Positions 1 to 8,436 of a stretch of DNA of 64,000 bases are shown one piece after another. The notes under the pieces are model-generated. The model ran no database searches, was not told where the DNA came from, and was given only the letters and a program-made list of their open reading frames with translations. Each line of letters opens with the position of its first letter. Position 1 is the stretch's first letter. Where the stretch lies: positions 1 through 64,000 of the forward strand of contig NZ_CAMLMJ010000024.1 in assembly GCF_946481145.1 (NCBI RefSeq), given 5' to 3'. The position numbers and the translations under genes are program-made. The stretch is from an uncultured Sediminibacterium sp. (GTDB lineage Bacteria > Bacteroidota > Bacteroidia > Chitinophagales > Chitinophagaceae).

Positions 1-1527
1 ACGGATCTTGCAGAAGTAGTAGGTATGGCAATCGGTATTCATTTGCTTACCGGACTACCATTGATATGGGGCACGGCCATCACAGTGTTGGATACCTTTC
101 TTTTCCTCTTATTACAACGTTATGGTATCAGAAAGATGGAGGCATTCATACTTGCACTGGTAGCAACCATCGGTTTTTCTTTCCTCATTGAAATACTTAT
201 TGCCAAGCCAGATTTAAAGGAAGTAGTTACAGGGTTTGTTCCATCAATGTTGGGTAACGAATCACTCTACATTGCGGTTGGAATTATTGGTGCAACCGTA
301 ATGCCCCATAATTTATACCTCCATTCTGCCTTGGTACAAACAAGGAAAATCGGGGCAGACCAGCACAGTATTAAACGTGCATTGAAATATAATTTTATCG
401 ACAGCTTTGTTGCATTAAACGCAGCATTCTTTGTGAATGCAGCCATACTTGTGCTTGCAGCAACAGTATTTTTCAAAACAGGCAATACGGATGTAGCAAG
501 AATAGAAGACGCGCATAAATTATTACAACCCCTATTAGGTACAGAACTGGCGCCTATATTATTTGCGGTGGCTTTGATTGCTGCCGGACAAAGTTCTACG
601 ATTACCGGTACGCTGGCCGGACAAATTGTAATGGAAGGTTACCTGCATTTACGTTTGAACCCATGGCTCAGACGTTTGCTTACCCGGGTTATTGCCATTG
701 TACCAGCCGTGTTGGTAATAGGCATATATGGAGATGGAAAAGTTGATGATCTCCTTGTATTCAGCCAGGTAATTCTGAGTCTTCAATTGGGTTTTGCAGT
801 TATACCCTTGATTCATTTTGTGAGCGACAAAGAAACCATGGGGAGTTTTGTTATTAAAACCTGGGTTAAAATAGCGGCATGGCTGGTAGCTGTAGTGTTG
901 GTTTTTCTAAATGTAAAACTGGTTGCAGAAGAACTAATGCAGGTTTATGTTGCAGAAGGAGAGTGGGGGTTGAAAATATTGGCTTCAGTATTGATACTTG
1001 TTTTTTTATGGCTTTTCCTCGTCATGACTTTCCTGCCCTTTTTCAAAAAACGCAGACAGAAACAGCACGCAGCTATGCATGGTGAATGGGCCCAGTTAAA
1101 AAATCTTTCTGTAGGGCATATCCGCAGAATAGCCGTAGCGCTTGATTTTACCCTGGCAGATGAAAAATTAATAGCCCATGCGCTGGCTCAGGGTAATAAA
1201 TCGGTTCAACTGATCTTGATACATGTGGTGGAAAGTGTATCTGCCAAATACCTGGGGGCGGCCAGTGACGACGAGGAGACCAGGATCGACCAGCAAAGAC
1301 TGGATCATTATTGCCAGCAATTACAACAGCAGGGTTATCAGGTAACTGGTTTACTTGGCTATAAAAACAGGGTAAGGGAAATCATCAGAATGGTGAAAGA
1401 ATCCGAGGCAGACCTGGTAGTAATGGGAGCCCACCGGCATAGCGGGTTGAAAGACTACCTGTTTGGAGAAACGATAGAAGACGTGCGCCATGCCCTGCAA
1501 GTACCTGTGCTTATCGTAAACGTTTAA
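1..1527 (+). CDS. NRAMP-family metal ion transporter fused to a C-terminal universal stress protein domain (5' partial)
   Basis: The frame is already open at base 1 (reads TDLAEVVGMAIG, a conserved NRAMP segment), so the gene begins before the window and the ATG at 25 is internal. The visible part has several hydrophobic helices and the transmembrane-6 motif MPHNLYLHS (about residue 101 of the visible part), which in NRAMP/MntH proteins lines the Mn2+/Fe2+ path. The N-terminal DPGN metal-binding motif would lie outside the window. After the last helix and a basic linker (FFKKRRQKQH), about 130 residues form a UspA-like domain (IRRIAVALDF at its start, VVMGAHRHSGLKDYLFGE near its end, the nucleotide-loop region). 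The family role is proton-coupled uptake of divalent metals. The cytosolic Usp domain is probably regulatory, which is inference. NRAMP identity is strong; the metal is not determined. Confidence 0.9.
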   Translation, partial: TDLAEVVGMAIGIHLLTGLPLIWGTAITVLDTFLFLLLQRYGIRKMEAFILALVATIGFSFLIEILIAKPDLKEVVTGFVPSMLGNESLYIAVGIIGATVMPHNLYLHSALVQTRKIGADQHSIKRALKYNFIDSFVALNAAFFVNAAILVLAATVFFKTGNTDVARIEDAHKLLQPLLGTELAPILFAVALIAAGQSSTITGTLAGQIVMEGYLHLRLNPWLRRLLTRVIAIVPAVLVIGIYGDGKVDDLLVFSQVILSLQLGFAVIPLIHFVSDKETMGSFVIKTWVKIAAWLVAVVLVFLNVKLVAEELMQVYVAEGEWGLKILASVLILVFLWLFLVMTFLPFFKKRRQKQHAAMHGEWAQLKNLSVGHIRRIAVALDFTLADEKLIAHALAQGNKSVQLILIHVVESVSAKYLGAASDDEETRIDQQRLDHYCQQLQQQGYQVTGLLGYKNRVREIIRMVKESEADLVVMGAHRHSGLKDYLFGETIEDVRHALQVPVLIVNV

Positions 1528-1737
1528 GTGAAAATCAGTGAACTTGCTTTGTGCGCTTAATAGGATACTTACATATTTATTCTTCAGGCACTCTGCGAAA
1601 CCTTCGTTACCTCCCGTTCTCCGCGGTGAAAAGACCCCATATCGGCTCAATGCAGTATGGAAGAACAGAGCGTTTTCGCAGTGAGGTATTTGTGAGAAAT
1701 TGCTATTTTTTGCTCAAGGGCAATGCCATGAAATCGT
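1528..1737. other. Intergenic region with a degenerate family J repeat word
   Basis: About 210 bases between the transporter and the icd promoter. Around 1588-1630 it contains CTGCGAAACC and CTCCGCGGTGAAAA, which recur near 48558-48587 and resemble the words of the long palindrome at 52275-52387. No convincing gene: the short open frames lack protein-like composition. Confidence 0.5.
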
Positions 1738-1745
1738 TACTTTTG
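1738..1745 (+). promoter_or_regulatory. Candidate Bacteroidota -7 element upstream of icd
   Basis: TACTTTTG matches TAnnTTTG and ends 27 bases before the icd ATG. A TTTG at 1709-1712 could be the -33 element, but the 25-base spacing is longer than the usual 19-21, so only the -7 box is well supported. Confidence 0.4.
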
Positions 1746-1772
1746 TCCCCGTTTATCATTTAAAACTAATAT

Positions 1773-3005
1773 ATGTCGCAAAAAATCAAAGTAGCAAATC
1801 CGGTGGTGGAACTGGATGGTGACGAGATGACAAGAATCATCTGGAAATTTATCAAAGAAAAATTGATCCTTCCTTATTTGGAAGTAGATATTAAATATTA
1901 TGACCTTGGAATGGAATACCGCGATGAAACCAACGATCAGGTAACCATTGATGCGGCAAATGCGATTAAGCAATATGGTGTAGGTATTAAATGTGCCACA
2001 ATTACACCCGATGAAGAGCGTGTGAAAGAATTCAGCCTGAAACAAATGTGGAAGAGTCCTAACGGAACCATCCGTAATATTTTAGATGGTACCGTATTCC
2101 GTGAGCCAATCGTTTGTAAAAATGTACCACGTCTGGTTCCCAACTGGACAGCACCCATCTGTATTGGTCGTCACGCTTTCGGTGATCAGTACCGTGCTAC
2201 TGATTTTGTAACAAAAGGGAAAGGAAAACTAACCATCAAATTTGAAGGGGAAGATGGTACGGTTCAGGAATTTGAAGTGTTCAATTTTAAAGGAGATGGT
2301 GTTGCTTTGGCCATGTATAATACCGATGAAAGTATCAAAGGTTTTGCCCGTGCATGTTTCAACCAGGCCCTGAGCAAAAAATGGCCTTTATACCTTTCAA
2401 CCAAAAACACCATCCTGAAAAAATACGATGGTCGTTTCAAAGATATTTTTGAAGAAATCTACCAGAATGAATTCAAAGCTGCGTTCACTGAAGCAGGTAT
2501 TACCTATGAGCACCGCTTAATTGATGACATGGTTGCCAGCGCACTTAAATGGAATGGTAATTTTGTATGGGCATGTAAGAACTATGATGGTGACGTACAA
2601 AGTGATACTGTTGCTCAAGGCTTTGGATCATTAGGTCTTATGACTTCTACACTGGTTACACCGGATGGCAAAGTAATGGAAGCGGAAGCGGCACATGGTA
2701 CTGTAACACGCCACTACCGTGAGCACCAAAAGGGTAAGCCAACATCAACAAACCCAATTGCCTCGATCTTCGCATGGACAAGAGGTCTGGAGTTCCGTGG
2801 TAAACTGGATGGTAACCAGGAACTGATTAATTTCTGTCAGGCACTGGAGCAGGTTTGTATTGAAACCGTTGAAAGCGGTAAAATGACCAAAGACCTTGCA
2901 GTATGTATCCATGGCAATAAAGTAAACCACGGGGAACACTATCTATATACTGAAGAGTTCCTTGAGGCACTGGATCAGAACCTGAAAGCGAAACTCGCGA
3001 AGTAA
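1773..3005 (+). CDS. icd: NADP-dependent isocitrate dehydrogenase
   Basis: Oxidative decarboxylation of isocitrate to 2-oxoglutarate in the TCA cycle, giving NADPH. The 410-residue protein has the length and motifs of the homodimeric eukaryotic-like IDH type: [13 protein letters not shown] at the N-terminus, [19 protein letters not shown] (substrate-binding Ser/Asn/Arg residues), [24 protein letters not shown] (catalytic and metal-binding Asp region) and [19 protein letters not shown] (cofactor loop). ATG 1773 immediately precedes the conserved N-terminus. The gene stands alone on this strand and converges on smpB, with a family F hairpin between them. The product is clear; the NADP preference is taken from the subfamily. 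Confidence 0.97.
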   Translation: MSQKIKVANPVVELDGDEMTRIIWKFIKEKLILPYLEVDIKYYDLGMEYRDETNDQVTIDAANAIKQYGVGIKCATITPDEERVKEFSLKQMWKSPNGTIRNILDGTVFREPIVCKNVPRLVPNWTAPICIGRHAFGDQYRATDFVTKGKGKLTIKFEGEDGTVQEFEVFNFKGDGVALAMYNTDESIKGFARACFNQALSKKWPLYLSTKNTILKKYDGRFKDIFEEIYQNEFKAAFTEAGITYEHRLIDDMVASALKWNGNFVWACKNYDGDVQSDTVAQGFGSLGLMTSTLVTPDGKVMEAEAAHGTVTRHYREHQKGKPTSTNPIASIFAWTRGLEFRGKLDGNQELINFCQALEQVCIETVESGKMTKDLAVCIHGNKVNHGEHYLYTEEFLEALDQNLKAKLAK

Positions 3006-3009
3006 TAAA

Positions 3010-3087
3010 TCTTTGATTTTTTGATCTTTGATCTTTGATTTGGAATAATGCTAAATCAAAGATCAAAGATCAAAAATTCAAAAATCA
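3010..3087. repeat. Family F palindrome between convergent icd and smpB
   Basis: The left arm (3010-3041) repeats TTTGATCTTTGATC-type words and the right arm (3053-3087) repeats the complementary ATCAAAGATCAAAG words, with a loop of about 11 bases. Its position suggests a bidirectional terminator. The right arm includes the TGA stop codon of smpB. Related words occur at 35605-35638, 36968-37000 and 48287-48345. Confidence 0.7.
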
Positions 3088-3525
3088 CTTAAGAAACCGC
3101 TTGATCTCTTTTTGGACGTCTCTGTCTTTGATGGTTTCGCGTTTATCGTGGAGTTTTTTACCTTTTCCTAAGCCTATTTCTACTTTCACCAGGTTTTTTT
3201 CATTCAGGAAAACACGCAGTGGAACAATGGTATATCCTTTCTCTTTTAGTTTGGCCTGAATTTTTTTGAGTTCTCTTTTTTGGAGTAAGAGTTTTCTGTC
3301 GTGAACAGCGATATGGTTATTGGCAGTGCCATGGGTGTATTCGGCAATGTATAAAGCACGTACCCATAATTCGCTGCCATCAAAAAAACAGAAGGAATCA
3401 TTGAAACTTACTTTGCCATCGCGAATCGATTTCACTTCCGTTCCAAGCAATACAATACCAGCTACATATTTATCTTCTATGTAGTAATTGTAATAGGCCT
3501 GCCTGTTATTCATTTCCTTTGCCAT
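3085..3525 (-). CDS. smpB: SsrA-binding protein SmpB
   Basis: A tmRNA-binding protein that brings alanyl-tmRNA to stalled ribosomes for trans-translation. At 146 residues it has the usual length. Recognisable parts are NRQAYYNYYIEDKYVAGIVL, GTEVKSIRDGKVSFNDSF (the OB-fold surface that contacts the tmRNA tRNA-like domain), YTHGTANNHIAVHDRKLLL and the basic C-terminal tail KGKKLHDKRETIKDRD, which enters the ribosomal A site. ATG 3525 gives the conserved N-terminus. The stop codon lies in the arm of the downstream palindrome. It is followed upstream, in the same direction, by accD with a 29-base gap. No tmRNA gene was recognised in the window. Confidence 0.97.
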   Translation of the reverse strand: MAKEMNNRQAYYNYYIEDKYVAGIVLLGTEVKSIRDGKVSFNDSFCFFDGSELWVRALYIAEYTHGTANNHIAVHDRKLLLQKRELKKIQAKLKEKGYTIVPLRVFLNEKNLVKVEIGLGKGKKLHDKRETIKDRDVQKEIKRFLK

Positions 3526-3554
3526 GGCAGTGGGTTACAATAAGGTGGTAAAAG

Positions 3555-4475
3555 CTAGCTTCTGAAATGGATCGACAACTGGGCAAGTTTTTGCTTTAGT
3601 TGTTTCCTGTCAACAATAAAATCGAGGAATCCATGCTCCAAGAGAAATTCACTTCTCTGGAAGCCTTCAGGCAGGTCTTTCTTAATGGTTTCTTTAATCA
3701 CGCGCGGACCAGCAAATCCAATAAGGGCACCGGGTTCGGCGATGTTTAAATCGCCCAGCATTCCAAAGCTGGCAGATATGCCCCCAAATGTTGGGTCAGT
3801 GAGTAAGGAAATATAGGGTAAGCCTGCATCGCTCAGTTGTGAGAGCTTGCCACTGGTTTTGGCCAATTGCATCAGACTGAATGCACTTTCCATCATACGG
3901 GCACCACCACTTTTACTGATAACGAGGTAGGGGAGTTTGTGTTCGATGCAATAGTCTACTGCACGACTGAATTTTTCACCCATTACACTACCCAGCGATC
4001 CTCCAATGAATTCAAAATCCATACAGGCAATCACAAATCCTTCACCATCAACTTTTCCGGTAGCAACACGCATAGAGTCTTTGAGGTCTGTCTTGGCGTG
4101 AATTTCATCTAATCTTTTCTGATAGGGCTTAAGATCGGTAAAGCCCAATGCATCTTTACTCCTGATTTGATCAAACAGTTCAGTATAGGCACCTTCATCA
4201 AAGAGAAAATCGTAGTAGTCCTGACTACCGATCCTATGATGGTGGTTACATTTTGGACATACATACAGGTTTTCGCTGAGTTCCGTAGTGGTGCAGATAT
4301 AATTACATTCCGGACATTTATTCCAGAGTCCTTCCGGTGTTTCTTTCTTATCGGCGGTTGAAGTGAGGATTCCCTTACGGATACGTTTGAACCAGCGGGG
4401 TTTACCTGCATCTTCACCTTGCATTCCTTCACCTGTCAGATTTGCTTCAAAATCTTCTTCACGTTCTTTTTTCAT
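3555..4475 (-). CDS. accD: Acetyl-CoA carboxylase carboxyltransferase subunit beta
   Basis: The AccD half of the carboxyltransferase that moves the carboxyl group from biotin to acetyl-CoA, the first step of fatty acid synthesis. The N-terminal zinc ribbon has Cys54, Cys57, Cys73 and Cys76 (CPECNY and CPKCNHHHRIG), followed by a crotonase-fold core with ESKGGA-like SKSGGARMMES and TFGGISASFGMLGD. I use ATG 4475 (306 residues); a TTG nine bases upstream also keeps the frame but is less likely. smpB lies 29 bases downstream on the same strand. accA is not in the window. Confidence 0.97.
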   Translation of the reverse strand: MKKEREEDFEANLTGEGMQGEDAGKPRWFKRIRKGILTSTADKKETPEGLWNKCPECNYICTTTELSENLYVCPKCNHHHRIGSQDYYDFLFDEGAYTELFDQIRSKDALGFTDLKPYQKRLDEIHAKTDLKDSMRVATGKVDGEGFVIACMDFEFIGGSLGSVMGEKFSRAVDYCIEHKLPYLVISKSGGARMMESAFSLMQLAKTSGKLSQLSDAGLPYISLLTDPTFGGISASFGMLGDLNIAEPGALIGFAGPRVIKETIKKDLPEGFQRSEFLLEHGFLDFIVDRKQLKQKLAQLSIHFRS

Positions 4476-4510
4476 AACGGGCAATAATTGGGGGGCTAAG
4501 ATAGGGATAT

Positions 4511-4607
4511 AAGTCGGAAAGTCCGAAAGACCATGAGTCTGAAAGACCGAAAGATGACTGTTTTAAATAATCCATCTTCCGGTCTTCCGGACTTTCCGAC
4601 TTTCGGT
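4511..4607. repeat. Family E palindrome between fba and accD
   Basis: The arms consist of GTCCGAAAGACC-type heptad words on the left and their complements on the right (TCTTCCGGTCTTCCGGAC type). It starts four bases after the end of fba, so it probably terminates fba transcription. The same words recur at 40410-40460, 50888-50920 and 56180-56215. Confidence 0.65.
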
Positions 4608-4610
4608 CTG

Positions 4611-5678
4611 CTATGCGTTCCTATTAATACAATTCAGGTCCTCAAAGGCAACTTCCAGGCGTTTAGCGAAGTTTTCCTCGCCTTTGCGGAGCCAAACACG
4701 GGGATCATAGAATTTTTTATTCGGTTTTTCGGCTCCTTCTGGATTGCCGAGCTGTCCTTGAAGGTATCCTTCATTCTTTTTGTAGAAGTCTTTGATACCC
4801 TCCCAGAATGCCCATTGGAGGTCAGTATCGATGTTCATTTTGATGGCGCCATAACCGATCGCTTCCCTGATCTGGTGCTGGGGTGAGCCACTGCCACCGT
4901 GGAACACGAAATAAACCGGTTTTTTACCTGTTTTCAGTTCCTGCTCAATATAGAGCTGGCTATTATTCAGGATCTCAGGACGTAATTCTACGTTACCCGG
5001 ACTATAAACACCGTGTACGTTACCAAAAGCAGCGGCTACGGTGAACAGTTTGCCCACTTTACTTAATTCAGTATAAGCATAAGCTACGTGTTGGGGCTGC
5101 GTATAAAGTTTATCGTTTTCTATGCCGCTGTTATCAACGCCATCTTCTTCACCACCTGTAACACCCAGCTCAATTTCAATACTCATTCCCAGTGGGGCCA
5201 TTCGTTTGTAAAACTCTACTGATGTGTGGATATTTTCTTCAATGGGCTCTTCAGAAAGATCGAGCATATGAGAACTAAAAAGTGGTTGTCCTTTTTCTTT
5301 ATAAAACTGCTCTCCGGCATCGATTAATCCGCTTACCCATGGCAACCATTTTTTGGCGGCATGGTCGGTATGCAGTACAACCGGAACGCCATAATATTTG
5401 GCAACATTATGAATATGTAAAGCTCCTGAAATACCCCCCGCGATATTCCCCTGGAGGTTATCGTTAGGCATTCCTTTACCAGCAATAAATTGAGCTCCTC
5501 CATTGGAGAATTGTATGATCACAGGAGAATTTACCTTGGCTGCTGTTTCCAGTGTTGCGTTAATAGTGTTTGTTCCAATAGTGTTAACAGCAGGTAACGC
5601 AAATTGATTGTCTTTCGCATCATTATACAATGCTTCCAGTTCTTCACCGAATAAAACCCCGGCCCTGTACTTTTTCAT
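4611..5678 (-). CDS. fba: Class II fructose-bisphosphate aldolase
   Basis: A zinc-dependent aldolase that interconverts fructose 1,6-bisphosphate with dihydroxyacetone phosphate and glyceraldehyde 3-phosphate. Of about 355 residues, the length of the longer (FbaA-like) class II type. Motifs: the VVLHTDHAAKKW zinc-binding segment, SIEIELGVTGGEEDGVDNSG (catalytic loop), FGNVHGVYSPGNV and FHGGSGSPQHQIREAI with phosphate-binding and zinc His residues, then MNIDTDLQWAFWEG. I start at ATG 5678 (MKKYRAGVLFGEE); an upstream in-frame TTG extends into a family G repeat and is not credible. With fbp at 61676 the window encodes both aldolase and bisphosphatase of gluconeogenesis. Confidence 0.96.
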   Translation of the reverse strand: MKKYRAGVLFGEELEALYNDAKDNQFALPAVNTIGTNTINATLETAAKVNSPVIIQFSNGGAQFIAGKGMPNDNLQGNIAGGISGALHIHNVAKYYGVPVVLHTDHAAKKWLPWVSGLIDAGEQFYKEKGQPLFSSHMLDLSEEPIEENIHTSVEFYKRMAPLGMSIEIELGVTGGEEDGVDNSGIENDKLYTQPQHVAYAYTELSKVGKLFTVAAAFGNVHGVYSPGNVELRPEILNNSQLYIEQELKTGKKPVYFVFHGGSGSPQHQIREAIGYGAIKMNIDTDLQWAFWEGIKDFYKKNEGYLQGQLGNPEGAEKPNKKFYDPRVWLRKGEENFAKRLEVAFEDLNCINRNA

Positions 5679-5694
5679 AGTTGTGCTTGTTTTG

Positions 5695-5866
5695 TTGTGA
5701 ATTGTCAATAGTCAATGGTCAATAATCAATTGTTAGTAGTGAGTAGTGAGTAAACAAACCCTACCATTCACCATCCAAATCCGACATCCGACATCAGACA
5801 TCAGACATCTGCGATCTGCGATCTGCGATCTGCGATCCGACCGGCGGCAAGATACTTCACTTGCCG
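5695..5866. repeat. Families G and B words and a hairpin upstream of fba
   Basis: The gap carries ATTGTCAATAGTCAATGGTC words (family G, 5700-5735), then runs of ACATCCGACATCAGACATC and TGCGATCTGCGATC (family B, 5779-5838), then a short perfect hairpin CGGCAAG...CTTGCCG (5844-5866) just after the end of the minus-strand gene at 5877-6695. Part of this stretch must also hold the fba promoter, which I could not locate. Confidence 0.55.
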
Positions 5867-5876
5867 CAAACGTCCG

Positions 5877-6695
5877 TTAGCTTTTTGCTACTGTGGATGA
5901 ACTGTTGATTCTTTCTGATAAACCGCAGAAATAAGCAGGAGCCTGCATTAATCGGCTACCGTACCAGCTAAACATTTCCCCGTCAACCAAAGTGATAAGT
6001 GTAGAGGGGAGAAGGTCCTGCAGAGCAGCAATATGTTTTTCTTTAAAAGGGTAGGGTTCGGAGGAAAGTAATATTATTTCCGGTGATAATGTTTTGATTT
6101 GTTCAGCAGTTATCGTCGGATACCTGTTTTGATTGGCCAGCAGATTGATGAAGCCACAGCGGGTTAACATGTCGTGAATAAAAGTATCTGAACCAACACT
6201 CATGTAGGGGTCTTTCCAAATCAGGTACAAGCAGGTTTTGCCTTTAATATTTAATGGTTTTTTTTCCAGCGTTGTAAATGCTTCTTTTGTTTTTACTAAA
6301 ATATCATTGGCTGGGGCAGTCCTGCCAGTGATATTTCCCAGGTGATCTATCATTTCAAAGGCATCTTCAAGGGTATTGATATCGCTGGTCCATACAGGAG
6401 CGATTGTTCTTAGTGCTTCCACCTGTTCTTTTACATTCTCTTCCTTATTCGCAATAATCAGATCAGGCTTTAAAGCGGCTACCCGTTCTTGTTTTACATC
6501 TTTGGTACCACCAATACGGTTCTTATTGCGAAACCATGTATTGGGGTGGATGCAAAATTTAGTGATACCAACTACTTCGGCTTCAAGTCCTAGGTCGGAC
6601 AATAGCTCCGTTTGAGAAGGCACCAGCGAAACAATTCTCTTTGGCTGTGCAGATAATTCAATAGTGTGACCTATCTGATCGGTGTACAGAAACAT
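5877..6695 (-). CDS. BtuF-like ABC transporter substrate-binding protein (helical-backbone metal receptor fold)
   Basis: The 272-residue protein matches the BtuF/FhuD-type binding fold: QPKRIVSLVPSQTELLSDLG at the N-terminal lobe, GGTKDVKQERVAALKPDLII, a long connecting helix, and TAEQIKTLSPEIILLSSEPYPF in the second lobe. Family members bind cobalamin, haem or siderophores for an ABC importer. No signal peptide or lipobox is visible: the protein starts directly at MFLYTDQIGHTIEL, so a cytoplasmic location or a wrongly placed start must be considered. No permease or ATPase gene is adjacent. The ligand is unknown. The next gene upstream is a 63-codon frame 31 bases away. Confidence 0.85.
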   Translation of the reverse strand: MFLYTDQIGHTIELSAQPKRIVSLVPSQTELLSDLGLEAEVVGITKFCIHPNTWFRNKNRIGGTKDVKQERVAALKPDLIIANKEENVKEQVEALRTIAPVWTSDINTLEDAFEMIDHLGNITGRTAPANDILVKTKEAFTTLEKKPLNIKGKTCLYLIWKDPYMSVGSDTFIHDMLTRCGFINLLANQNRYPTITAEQIKTLSPEIILLSSEPYPFKEKHIAALQDLLPSTLITLVDGEMFSWYGSRLMQAPAYFCGLSERINSSSTVAKS

Positions 6696-6726
6696 AATGC
6701 AAAATACAGAAGATCAGTGCAACTTA

Positions 6727-6918
6727 TCAGGAACTTTGGTTGCTGCTTATGATAATGGGTAGGCTACTATCTGTTGGCGCATAAGTTTTCTCAACCAGTT
6801 TTTTCAAACCCGAGTACATGGCATTGGCTTCAGGGGTGAGGTAGGCAGAGAAAAATGTAGTGAGTGTGACTAATACCTGTACCGATATGTTAACAGGTTT
6901 TTCCAGATTCGTTTTCAT
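6727..6918 (-). CDS. Small hypothetical protein (63 aa)
   Basis: A 63-codon frame between the LysR gene and the BtuF-like gene, same strand, ATG 6918, with ordinary codon usage. The sequence has a moderately hydrophobic N-terminal half (VNISVQVLVTLTTFFSAYL) and a polar, serine-rich C-terminus ending SSNQSS. No known domain was recognised. Spacing to both neighbours is short, which supports a real gene, but length alone does not exclude a chance frame. Confidence 0.4.
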   Translation of the reverse strand: MKTNLEKPVNISVQVLVTLTTFFSAYLTPEANAMYSGLKKLVEKTYAPTDSSLPIIISSNQSS

Positions 6919-6977
6919 GACACAAACTTACCTTAGTATTTATAACCTAATATATCAGATATGGTTATTGCTTATAA

Positions 6978-7877
6978 CTAAAAGTTATAGATTTTTTCAG
7001 CAATTTTAATCAGGGTTCTGTTTAGCTCACTGTTTTCGCCTTTGCGTTCAATAAAATAGAAATTTCGTTCAATCTGCAATCCGTTAAAATGTATTTCCAC
7101 CAATTCGCCTTGTTCCAATTCTTTTAATACGGAGCGTTGCGGCAGGAAACCCAGTAAGTCGGATTCAATCAGAAAATTTTTAAGCGCTTCTGTTCCGCCT
7201 AATCTGGCTTTTACCTGTAAGTTGTTCATCTTAATTTTTTTCTTCTCCAGCGATGCTCTCAAAGCGGAAAGTGTTCCGCTTCCAACTTCTCTAAGAGCAA
7301 GGGGCAGATTTTTTATTTCTTCAATCTCGTATTGTTTTCTTTTGGCGATCGCACTTTTTCTGCTGCATACTGCTACAACTTTATCGGTAATAAAAGGGCG
7401 GTGACTAACCTGTGTGCGTTTTGACCTTCCTTCTACTATGCCTAGGTTTATATCGCCGCTTAACAAAGCCTGTAAAACAATTTCAGTATTTCTATTGAGT
7501 AGGTCAATGACAATATGTGGGTACCTGGATTGAAAAGCGGATAAAACTTTAGGTAGAATATAAAGTGCTACGGTTGTGCTGGCGCCTAACTTAAGTGTTC
7601 CTTTTACCTGGAGCAGGTCTTTGATAGCAGATAATTCGAATTCTGTCTGGTCCTGAATGGCTTTTACTTCAATAATTTTTTCAAATAACATCCGTCCAGC
7701 TTCTGTTAGTTCGATCGCAAGTCCTTTTCGCTCAAACAAACGGGTGGCATATTGTTCTTCCAGGTTGCGTATATGTTTGCTGATAGCTGGCTGCGAAATG
7801 AACAGTAGCTGACTAGCTTTTGAAAAACTTTTTTGTCTGGCTACTTCCAGAAATACTTCATGCCTTACAGAGAGCAT
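6978..7877 (-). CDS. LysR-family transcriptional regulator
   Basis: 299 residues, the standard LysR length. The N-terminal winged helix-turn-helix (about residues 1-60) reads FLEVARQKSFSKASQLLFIS, then QPAISKHIRNLEEQYATRLFERKG. A long linker helix follows, then a periplasmic-binding-protein-like effector domain (GTLKLGASTTVALYILPKVL onward). Family members usually regulate a divergent or nearby gene and themselves. Here the upstream side is a 560-base repeat region, so no obvious target is next to it; cystathionine beta-synthase beyond that repeat is possible because sulfur metabolism is a common LysR target, but this is speculation. Confidence 0.92.
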   Translation of the reverse strand: MLSVRHEVFLEVARQKSFSKASQLLFISQPAISKHIRNLEEQYATRLFERKGLAIELTEAGRMLFEKIIEVKAIQDQTEFELSAIKDLLQVKGTLKLGASTTVALYILPKVLSAFQSRYPHIVIDLLNRNTEIVLQALLSGDINLGIVEGRSKRTQVSHRPFITDKVVAVCSRKSAIAKRKQYEIEEIKNLPLALREVGSGTLSALRASLEKKKIKMNNLQVKARLGGTEALKNFLIESDLLGFLPQRSVLKELEQGELVEIHFNGLQIERNFYFIERKGENSELNRTLIKIAEKIYNF

Positions 7878-7917
7878 ATTACTATTGGTTCATGGTGATT
7901 AAATATTGTTCTCCGGT

Positions 7918-8398
7918 AGAAAAGCCTCAAGCCTCAAGCTTCAAGCCATTGCTGTCCGGGAAAAAACAGCTTCTAGCCTCTAGCTGCTGGCTACTAGCCT
8001 TTTTTTGCTATTAATTTAACCATTCACAAGCTTGGATATGGTAATTAAATTTTTATTTTAAGAAGGATTATTACAAAACAAATTCGCAAGCCCTGTCATT
8101 TATTCAAATAATAGCAGAAAACCTAAAACAAGCACCAATCAAGGCTAGCAGCTAGAGGCTAGAAGCTCGCAGCCTATTTTCCCCGGACAGTTCTGGCTTC
8201 AAGCTGCAAGCTTTGATTGGTGCTTGTTTTAGGTTTTTTGCTAAATGACAGGGCCTGCGAATTTGTCTCGTAAAAATCCTGCTTAAAATAAAGATTTAAT
8301 TACCGTATATACGCTTGTGGATGGTTAAATTAATAGCAAAAAAAAAGCTAGTAGCTAGCAGCTAGTGGCTAGAAGCTGTTTCTTCCCGGACAGTATAA
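7918..8398. repeat. Large inverted pair of a family C dispersed element
   Basis: Two copies of an element of about 220 bases face each other, giving a near-palindrome of about 450 bases. Matching arms include AAACCTAAAACAAGCACC (about 8109) against GGTGCTTGTTTTAGGTTT (about 8219), AAATTCGCAAGCCCTGTCAT against ATGACAGGGCCTGCGAATTT, and the ends CTGTCCGGGAAAA / TTTTCCCCGGACAG, with TAGCAGCTAGAGGCTAGAAG word runs inside. Diverged copies lie at 21345-21610 and 27393-27615. No open frame of transposase type is present, so it is a MITE- or REP-like non-coding element. Confidence 0.75.
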
Positions 8399-8399
8399 T

Positions 8400-8436
8400 T
8401 AAAAAAGCCCCATGTAAGTTACACAGGGCTTTTAAT
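8400..8436 (-). terminator. Rho-independent terminator of cystathionine beta-synthase
   Basis: On the minus strand AAAAGCCCTGTGT, a short loop, ACATGGGGCTTTTTT: a G+C-rich stem with a T-run, directly after the stop codon at 8437. Confidence 0.85.

Noticed and set aside
1551..1763. Plus-strand 70-codon frame upstream of icd
   Set aside because: Runs through a family J word and the icd promoter; no protein-like pattern.
7918..8398. Insertion sequence with transposase
   Set aside because: No open frame of transposase length or motif; only a non-coding inverted pair.
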